Assembly: GCA_960531495.1 (NCBI GenBank)
Contig: OY482852.1
Location: 10,768,666-10,832,665 of the forward strand
Direction of reading: 5' to 3'
From: Zeus faber
Taxonomy: Eukaryota > Chordata > Actinopteri > Zeiformes > Zeidae
Length of the DNA: 64,000 nucleotides
Program-made: the position numbers and the translations under genes
Part shown: positions 55,900 to 64,000 of the stretch, in pieces
How the letters are laid out: each line of letters starts with the position of its first letter
How positions within the stretch are numbered: the stretch's first letter is position 1
Notes under the pieces: model-generated
Seen by the model: only the letters and a program-made list of their open reading frames with translations
What the model was told of the DNA's origin: nothing
Database searches by the model: none

Positions 55900-58800
55900 A
55901 CACACACACACACACACACGGAGGCATGGACGTAGATACACATCTCAAACACGCACGCACGCACGCACACGACACGCTCAGACGCAGAGTCGTCTGAGAC
56001 ACGCCAAGCAAGTATGGAAGATTTTTAGAAATAGAAGTATTGTTTTATTCTTTATTTGGATCCCATTACTGGTTACCTCGGCGACAACTACTCGTCCTTT
56101 GGGGCAACGTGGAAACTTAACACATGCAAATTACTGCAGAAATCCACTCTTTGCTTTATTTATCAAGCATTGTACCCTAATTACAAGTAAAAGTGTGAAT
56201 AAATGAGTTATATTCTCAAAAACGACTCGAAAAGCCCTTCTAAGCTTTGCCTCCAGTAAGTATTCAGCAAGATTGGTTCTAGCCTCTATAGAGCTACTAC
56301 ATTGGAGACAAAACTAAAAAGTTATTCAGCTCAATTACCAAATGCTGACATTCAATGGAAGATTCAAGATTCAATACTTAATGCCATGCAAGGGCTGCAA
56401 ATATTCCTCTATAATCCCATTTGAACAGAGCAAATAGAAACTCTAGATGTATTTAATTTACTCCATTTCCTGCTGCTGCAGATCGCAGATCACTCCTGAA
56501 AAAATCCTGCCCGTGTTCTCACAGTCCGGTGGTAAAAATGCCCCCCCGGTTTTTGGGATCCACTCGAGGACATACCGTCAGTGATGGTAGGGTTTATACC
56601 CCACTTTCATCGCCACATCTGTGGAATTACTGGACATTCAAGGCGCACTCTCCCATGTACACACAGTGAAACGCCGGGCAAGAGGGAAACGCACCGTGCG
56701 CTCGTGAATATTTCTCTCTAATGTGCGTTGACTGTGCAACACACTGGATGAACTTACAGTATATTGAACTTTATTGCTCATCAAATGATTGAACTGATTC
56801 GCTAATGTAAGCCCAAACATTTATAATCAATTACTCATTTATAAAAATAAATACCCAATCAAATTGCAATTTCAGCATTCGAATACTGATTTTTTTCTTT
56901 TTAATATTGGAATTCTATGTGAATTTTGTTCCTGCAGCCCTATGCCATACCAACTGAGTTTGTGTGCAATATTAATTCTGAATATAGTTTCAAATACATT
57001 CCTATATTATAGGCGTGTAGTTAACAGAAATTTGAAATAGAAATGCAGAAATAGACCATCGCTGCCATATTTACTTGATCAATTTTTATAGCATTGAGGG
57101 TATTTTTCAGAAACCAGATATACTAAAAGTAGAAGGGTAGATAGAGTACATGACAAAGTAGAATTTCAGCAAAAATAGCCCAAAAAGTATGAAGGCAAAT
57201 TAGTTCAATTCAAATACGGTTATGTGAGTAGTTGTAATTCACAATTTCCACCCCTGCTCTGAGAGAGCTTCGCTGTTACAGACTCATGTGAAAGTGAAAT
57301 AAGATAACACCTCATTAATGGAGGAGGAATGCCGACAAAAAAGTTGCGTAATCCGCTCTCGTAACGTGGAGTCTTTCACCAACTTTCCCTATTAACTTGT
57401 ATCCGATGCCACGGGTTGGAGCCAAACAGTTGAGGGGAGGAGTCACTCACCGACTGTTGACATATTTAATAGATGTGAAATTGAGTTCTGTGTCCTAGAC
57501 AACGCGTCTCTCCGCTAAATAAAAACAGTGATGTGTATCCAAAAACATGTGGTCTATTACCCAAACGACAATGTGTTCAACTCCGGGGGAAGAACCGTGC
57601 AGCACTTTCTGACAGCGCAGAGGCCCCGCGGATCAGAAAGTGACACTCGGAGCGCCCGCCTGGCACAGGGCCCCTCAAGCGGATCAGGCATCCAGCTCTG
57701 ATAAGCTGCCAGACGCGCGCAGATACCGCGCACCTCCGAGTAACGTGAAACCAGAAACTTTGACAACAATTCAAATGTTTATCATGTGTGGGGGGGGGGA
57801 AATCTCTCTGTAACACTGAACTTTTGACTCATATCTGACATATCTCTCTCAACGTGCATCCTGAAAACCCATTCAAGTTTACTCCATCAACTACGCCTCA
57901 TACCAGACCGGTGTCAAATAGTATTTGCAAATACGCTTCATGGTTTTTCTCGAGCCGACTCAACTGCCAGATGTGCGGGGTTTGCCTCAAAGGACCATGC
58001 AGCGAGTGCCAGAGAGAGTGCCAATGCCGTAAAAGCCAAAAACCACTAAGATTTATTTGCACATTAACACACACGCACACAAACACAAATACACACTTAG
58101 ACACGCAGAAACATTCTTTAACCCTATGCTCCAGAGCACTCTGAAGCAGATTCAGCTGTGCTCTTAGCTCACCGTCCCTCTCCGATGACATCATCCCCTG
58201 ACAATGCCACCATTCATACAGATGTTGCTTACAAAACCTGGAGCTAGACTACTATTGTGCGCCGCGTCTCTTCAACACCAGAGCTTTTTTTTTTTCGCCT
58301 AGAGGTGCTTCTCTACTACGAGGGAAGAAAATGAATGGGACACGTAATTGCGTTACCATTTACTCTAATGGTTTAACTACTTACAAATGACTTCATACTG
58401 AGCTAATCGCTCACTCAATCACAGCGGAGCCGGGATGAAAACTGGCACCTTTCTGCTCGCGCTACACGCGGTGTGCTCCTATTTTCTTTGGCCTTTGGAA
58501 ACCCGATCCGTTCCCATCCCTTCGCTTCTTCGGTTCCAATATGAGTGAAAAACGCTCTGTAAGTCACTTGTTGCAGCGCGGCGATTGTCCAAAAAACGCC
58601 GGGCCGGCGAGGGCAATAGAATTGAAATGTAAGGAGCGACGTTATTTTTTAGGTTTTTTTTTTCGCCTCAGAACACTTCCATTGTCGTTCCTCCTGTGTA
58701 TTATGAAACGTTGCTTTAAGAAGTGCTCTGTTTTTTCCCCTCCTCAAGTGAAAAGGAGCACATTTACAGCGGGCCAGGAATTATGTCACCCCCGCGTCCA

Positions 58801-59970
58801 GTGCCAGCTCCGCGGCCAAGAGAGCTGCAGCGTACATGTAGTATTGTTTATCTCGTAAAAAACTCAGCACCCAGCCGACGCATAGTGACACATTTATTGT
58901 CCTCGGTAACTAAGCAAACAATGGTTAATTAGGGAGATAATAAATAACACATTTTATGCATCAGGCTCTGCACCAGATCTTTTGTCTCTCCAGAGTTTGC
59001 AGGTAAACAGGATATGGAAATTATGGGCCTCTGTTAAAAAGAGAGGCGCATGCCAAAGCTCCCTAGTTTGAAGAAGGGACGCCCCGGCTGACTCATGCGC
59101 CGCAAAGCCAGTGTGATAAGGACCTGTTTGGACTTCACCTCTTACCAAAACGCATAATGAACGTCTTTCATCACGCAAACAAAGATATCGAGCCATCGGA
59201 TGCCATTTCTTCTGTAAGCAAACAGCCCTCGCGTGTCCCTGTGCGCAGGCCCGTGCGGTGTACAGTATACGGTCCAGCGTGTGTGTCTGTGTGTGTGTTT
59301 ATGCGCACCCTGTGTCGGCGCGTGCGGGTCAAAACGGCGAGTGACGCAGGGAGTGGGTGCCTGCGGAGCGCTGCCTCTGAGCGCTGACGTACTGCCCTGG
59401 CGTCGCCTCCTGTGGAACTTGGCCTCCTCTGCGCTGAGTTTCCTCCACGCTGCGAGGGTCAACCGTCCCAACACTCCGCGGCGCATAACAAACACAATCG
59501 TATTCCCCAGACACAACAGAAACACAACCACACCCCGCCGAAAGGAACGCAGCGCAAACGCTCCGAACCGAAAACGACCCGGCCGGGGCTCCACGCTCTG
59601 AACGCCTAAGACAAACCCTCTGACCAGCCAGCTCTTACACCACCGCGGGGGCTTCACCGCAAAGCGCCGGAGGGCGTTGTTGGACGGAGAAGACACAAAG
59701 ACGAACGCGGCGTCCAAGAGATATCGTCCTTGGCCCGCAAAGCCCAAACACAGGGCTCCGTGGCGATGGCGTGATATGACTCTCCGTGGGGTCACAGCCT
59801 TTCAGCTCATTAACTATTTACGCCAGAGACAGGCCTCCCTGCCACTAAGGCCTACCGCAAAATCAATTAGCCGTCATTAGCCCGAGCCGACGTCCCCCCC
59901 CCCCTGCACGCTGCCTCCGCTGGGGGGAGGGTTGTCCCTGCCACGGCGGCCTCCAGGTCCTAGAAAACAC

Positions 59971-60039
<69 letters not shown>

Positions 60040-61766
60040 CACAGGCACAGGCACACACGCACACACGCGAGCTTTCAAGTCATGGCAACCAGCCAGAGTC
60101 CAAACTGAATTTTTGTGGGGGATTTTTTTCCTCGTCTTTTGTCCTCACGAGCTGCTTGTTGTCAACTTTCCTTACCTCTGCCTGTCTCTCTGCAGTACTT
60201 TCTTCCCGTCCATCAAAGTCCCATTCAATCCCCCTCTCTCTTCTCCCATAATGTAAACGTGGAGCGGAGCAGTAGGTCCTGGTCTGTGACTCGGGGGGTG
60301 TGGAGTTACAGTGCAGAGATTTCCCATTGGCAGAAAGTCAACATGGTCGGGGTAATGTGATTAGAGCCGGATCGAGCACATCGCAGGGGACACATGGGGC
60401 TGATCACGGCGCAGTCATCCGATAGCGCGGGCCGTATTTATCGACCCGGCCCGGGCGCGGATATTACGGACATTAGAGATCCCGCTCATGCTTATAAAAA
60501 CCTTGCTGGAGATCGCATCCCGATAACACAATTAGCCTCTCACTTTCTGTCCGCAATCTTGGAATTCCATCAGTGCATTTGGAAGCATCGTGAAGCGCAA
60601 TCTCCAGCGAATCCCATTTGGGTGCCGCGCGTTTCGGCGCAAACGCCCGGCGAACCAGAAAGTTGTTAGGCTGCGGAGCCCTCACCCATTTAGTGGCTGC
60701 ATATGTTTATGGGAGTCCAAACAGAGCATTTACAATCAAATTACACAGATGGGAGGGGGGGGGGGGGGGGAGGCAAGATGTGTCTGGATGACAGCCAGCA
60801 GGGAGATAAGCCTAATACACTAATATTGTGTTACCCCTGCGTGTAACCATAGCAACAGCTGAAGAGATTTGAAAGACTACAAAGACAATCAATCATGAGG
60901 GAGAGCAAGAGAAAGAGGCAGAATTAAGTGCCCTGAGAATGCTCCCACTCCCCCCTATCTGAGCAATAACTCCTCTAATGACCTCTGCTATCTCGTCTTT
61001 CTGCCTCCAACATCTTCCTATCTGGCAGGCTCGGCGGCCCGGCGAAAAAACCATTAGAAACCCAGAGAAACAGCCCGCGTATCGCGTTACGGCTTGTCAC
61101 TCCTTGATATCACAGTCGCGACACTTGTTATGATTTACGCGCGGCCATTTCAATATTTCTATTTCTGTTTTCGAAAAACAAATGCGGACGTTTTCCCCCT
61201 GACAGTTTCTTTCCCGCGCCGCGAGTTTGCTTTTGTTGCAAAAATAAACATGGACGGAGGTGTTTGCCAGTGATAATAATATTCCATCAGCGCGTATCAG
61301 TGTCTGAAGTCAGGTTACAAGGACGGACTCCTTTCTCCCCTCTCCCTCTTTGTGCAATCACCCTCCGTGACTCTCCCCGAACCCCTCTCTCCCGTCCCGT
61401 CCCGTTCCCACTGCTCTCACTGCCTGCTTTGTGAGCGATGAGGTCATCTGACTTTTTTTTTTTTTTTTTGCTGCTGTGCTAAACTAGTGCTAACAAGTTG
61501 CAGGATCTACAGAACATGTTCTGTACATTAAGATATACATCAGGCCGTCAGTGGGCAGCCCAAGCACCGCCGCCGCCGCCACCACCACCACATAAAGGCT
61601 CTTTTATTCCAGGCAGCGCGGCGCTGGCATGTTCAGACGCAGCTTTGATTCCACACCAAATGATGAAATCCACGCAGACCTAAGAGCGCAGCTTTGCTGG
61701 CACGGGCCGATGGAAAAGAGAGTTGCAACATATAAAGCAAGTGTGTGCGAGAGAGAAGTGTGTGTG

Positions 61767-61806
<40 letters not shown>

Positions 61807-62771
61807 AGTGTGTGTGCCCGCGCATGCCTGAATGCGTGCGCGCGTGCTTACACACACATATACATGTGTCATAACATGTGGTGGTAAACAGCGCATGCAT
61901 GCGGTCGGGTGTATGACAGAGATAACAGGAAGACAAAACACAGCTCACCAATTTGGCTTCCGAGTGCATGGAGGGAATGTGAGTGGAGGAACAGGAGCTG
62001 CTGTGGGAAGGGCCCTGCATGCCCATCATGCCAGAGCCCATGGACATCTGCCTCTCCATCTGAAAAGCACCGCCACAGCGTCACACCCACCAGCGGAGAC
62101 AAACAGGCACAAGCAGTGAGAACCCCTTCCTGACAAGCGGGGAATCTAGAATCCGGATATCGATCCGTCTCCCGTGGTCAGTTGCGCATCTCGACATGGC
62201 ATCACGGCGGCCATTGTTAGTTTAAACCCAAGTGTGTGTGACGTGTCCTTTTTTGCACGGCGGCTTGCGGGGCGATGAGATGAGAGAGCACCAGAGCCTG
62301 ATTTCACACGACAGGCTGCCCTGCGCGGGGCTCCGTGTGATGACAACTGAGGCTGACCCGAAACAGGAAGCCGACATGGAGGGACTTAACACAGGAAGCC
62401 CCGCTGCAAGAGAGCGGTGCGCGTCTGACAACAGCGGCACGGCGAGCAGGTTGGACCTTCACAACCAGACCTCACCGCTCGGTTCTTTGATGTGTGAAGA
62501 AGGTAAATGACACGGAAGTGGGTGCAAATTGGCCGTGGGTGCGAAGCGCACGGGCGAATGTGTTGCTATCCATCGTCATTTGTACGTGGTTCAACCGCCG
62601 TTCCCAAAAAAGCCCTGTGTCAGCGCGGCCTTGTGTCAGAGGTCCGCAGCAAAGACCTGCAGGTGTGGAAATTAAGTGAGCGGGGGGAGGGGGGCGAACA
62701 GGGGCGAAAGATCCAGGCGCGAGGTGACAGTTTCAGTGGTTTTATCGAAGCGGTATAAGTGGGGGTCCAGT

Positions 62772-62813
<42 letters not shown>

Positions 62814-63842
62814 CCTCCAAGCTGCTGAGTGGGGTGGTGTCCGTGGGGACCCCCCCAAACCCCCCCTTAGCCTGACCCCCGCTAGGACCTGGTCTACAGA
62901 GACCCGGGCCCAGAGCCCAACACACAGCCTTAATTGCACTAAGTGTGTTTTGTGTAAAAATATCACCCGTACCTGCACCCCTTTCCTGAACCGTCAATCT
63001 TCCCTGAGATCGCTCAGCTCTTAATTTAATAAACATGGGGCGTTTTTTTTTCCCTTCTTTTCCATACAATAAACACGGGCGTTCTTATGTTACAATGAGA
63101 ACATATGTTGTATCATTAGAATCCTGATATGGGCAGCCTACCAAGGGATGTTATCATTCCCGACTCCTCGCTTATAGTTCCTCTAATTCTTTTTGGCTTC
63201 GTTAAAAAACCGAACCTCGAACCCTTCACACGTGTGGAGAGACAGCTCTCCGAATGCACGTAAATAGTTCAAAAAGGTTGTACGCCGGGGAATTCCGTGA
63301 AAGGCAAACTTGCCCAAAACCGCTTTTTAGTTTTTAGAAATGGACGTCACACTCAGGCTGATGTAAGTCTCACGGGGGAACTTAAAAGTAATGTCTTTGA
63401 CTGATGCCGTTTGACTTCTGATGAGCACCGACTGAATCTTGTAGTTTGTTAGCTTTTTTATTCACCTTCTCCAGTGGAAAGAATATACAGTATACTGTAT
63501 GTACAGTACATTTACTTTTTTTCCCCTACTTTTTTAAGAATGTGAATTGTTGTATGTATATTGTATATATTGAATTCAAAGTATACTGAGAATTTATTCA
63601 ATTTCTTCAGTTTTCTATTCTAGTATTCTACTTTCTATTCTATTTTCTATTCTCATTACTTCATATTCTTATGATGTATTCTGCTGTCATCTGTGCATTT
63701 TTCTAATAATTACTTTAGAAAATAAATTATGTGCAGAAACAAAAAAATGCCTGTCTGTTAGCAATTTGTTACATGCATTCAAGTGGCAGTGTGTCAGTTT
63801 GCCTTAGTGTGTGTGTGTGTATGTGTGTGTGTGCGTGCGTGT

Positions 63843-63878
<36 letters not shown>

Positions 63879-64000
63879 GTGTGCGTGTGTGTGTGCGCTC
63901 GTGTCTCCGTGCGCATGTGCGTGTGCATGCATGCATGCGTGAGTGTGCCCGTGAGTGAGTGTGCTCTGTGCTCCTTTGTTTACTCACGGGCATGAGCACG
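45951..64000 (-). CDS. creb5: creb5 (CRE-BPa) bZIP transcription factor, 3' six exons (5'-incomplete)
   Basis: Coding exons on the minus strand: 64000-63988 (partial, ends V-L-M-P), 62059-61949 (M-E-R-Q-M-S through M-H-S-E-A-K-L), 49253-48927 (R-L-K-A-A-L, then a histidine-rich stretch), 47655-47428 (proline stretch, basic region R-N-R-A-A-A-T-R-C-R-Q-K-R-K and zipper start), 47131-47023 (zipper end to Q-G-Y-L), 46105-45951 (Ser/Thr-rich tail ending N-P-I-H). Phases are consistent. The bZIP and the V-V-D-E-D-P-D-E-R-R-R-K-F motif are nearly identical to human CREB5, an ATF2-family factor that binds CRE sites as homodimer or with c-Jun. The N-terminal zinc finger and phosphorylation sites lie beyond the right edge. 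Human CREB5 is also the neighbour of CPVL, in convergent orientation. Identity is certain; the length cannot be judged. Confidence 0.95.
46106..47022. other. creb5 last intron
   Basis: No gene; moderately CpG-rich at 46420-46850, with a GA tract at 46159-46188. Confidence 0.6.
47656..48926. other. creb5 intron between histidine-rich and bZIP exons
   Basis: Nothing recognised apart from an A-rich tract (47869-47891) and CpG-rich sequence toward 48600-48900. Confidence 0.55.
49254..61948. other. creb5 12.7-kb intron
   Basis: No convincing gene inside. Simple tracts: poly-G 49824-49840, poly-A 50171-50192, GA 54738-54815, CA 55863-55919, CA 59972-60037, poly-G 60753-60770, GT 61769-61803. CpG-rich, promoter-like sequence lies at 51340-51760. 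Unique AT-rich sequence that may be conserved non-coding lies near 58860-59160 and 60380-60720. Confidence 0.55.
51340..51760. promoter_or_regulatory. CpG- and GC-box-rich segment with two CCAAT boxes
   Basis: Two identical CCAATCAG motifs (51393-51400 and 51709-51716) flank a very GC-rich stretch with GGGGAGG runs, inside the creb5 intron. It could be an internal promoter or enhancer; no linked exon could be identified. Confidence 0.3.
62060..63987. other. creb5 intron at right edge, repeat-rich
   Basis: GT arrays at 62770-62812 and 63805-63900. The segment at about 63470-63730 (repeated TTCTATTCTA words) resembles a fish LINE-type tail. No gene is seen. Confidence 0.5.

Overview
The window is nuclear DNA of a ray-finned fish, most likely a teleost with a compact genome. 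Short exons have canonical GT-AG introns. The introns are full of CA/GT, GA and poly-A/poly-G tracts, fish-type LINE, SINE and Tc1-like remnants. The encoded proteins match vertebrate families closely. Beta-chimaerin takes about 26 kb here, far less than in mammals. The species and the percomorph-like impression are inference.

Five protein-coding genes can be read, left to right. (1) 34-73, minus: first coding exon of a FAPP-type PH-domain protein, probably plekha8, which continues beyond the left edge; its CCAAT/GC-box promoter lies at about 120-445. (2) 2890-3174, minus: a small single-exon prr15 with a TATA box and a nearby poly(A) signal. (3) 5857-31578, minus: complete 13-exon chn2 (beta-chimaerin, 465 aa: SH2, C1, RhoGAP), plus the alternative first exon of the short SH2-less isoform at 10412-10582. 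(4) 35649-41943, plus: complete 12-exon cpvl (serine carboxypeptidase, 480 aa, full Ser-Asp-His triad). (5) 45951-64000, minus: the 3' six exons of creb5 (CRE-BPa bZIP factor), whose 5' exons lie beyond the right edge.

The order and relative orientation prr15 - chn2 - cpvl - creb5 are those of the human 7p14-p15 block. Chn2 and cpvl are head to head, and cpvl and creb5 are tail to tail. TRIL, which lies between CPVL and CREB5 in human, is not found. The genes are unrelated in function (Golgi lipid transfer, a small proliferation-linked protein, Rac GTPase signalling, endo-lysosomal peptidase, transcription factor), so the linkage looks ancestral and not operational.

The rest is intron and intergenic sequence. 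Chn2 intron 6 (10.4-19.8 kb) holds a nest of mobile-element debris: a Ty3/Gypsy pol fragment, a processed kif20a-like pseudogene, a LINE endonuclease fragment and a terminal-inverted-repeat element. Other terminal-inverted-repeat elements lie at 25.4-26.1 kb, 32.6-32.9 kb and in cpvl intron 10 (a Tc1/mariner relic with a D-36-E spacing). A striking 11-bp minisatellite lies at 0.5-0.8 kb. No prokaryotic system, CRISPR array or rRNA/tRNA gene was seen.
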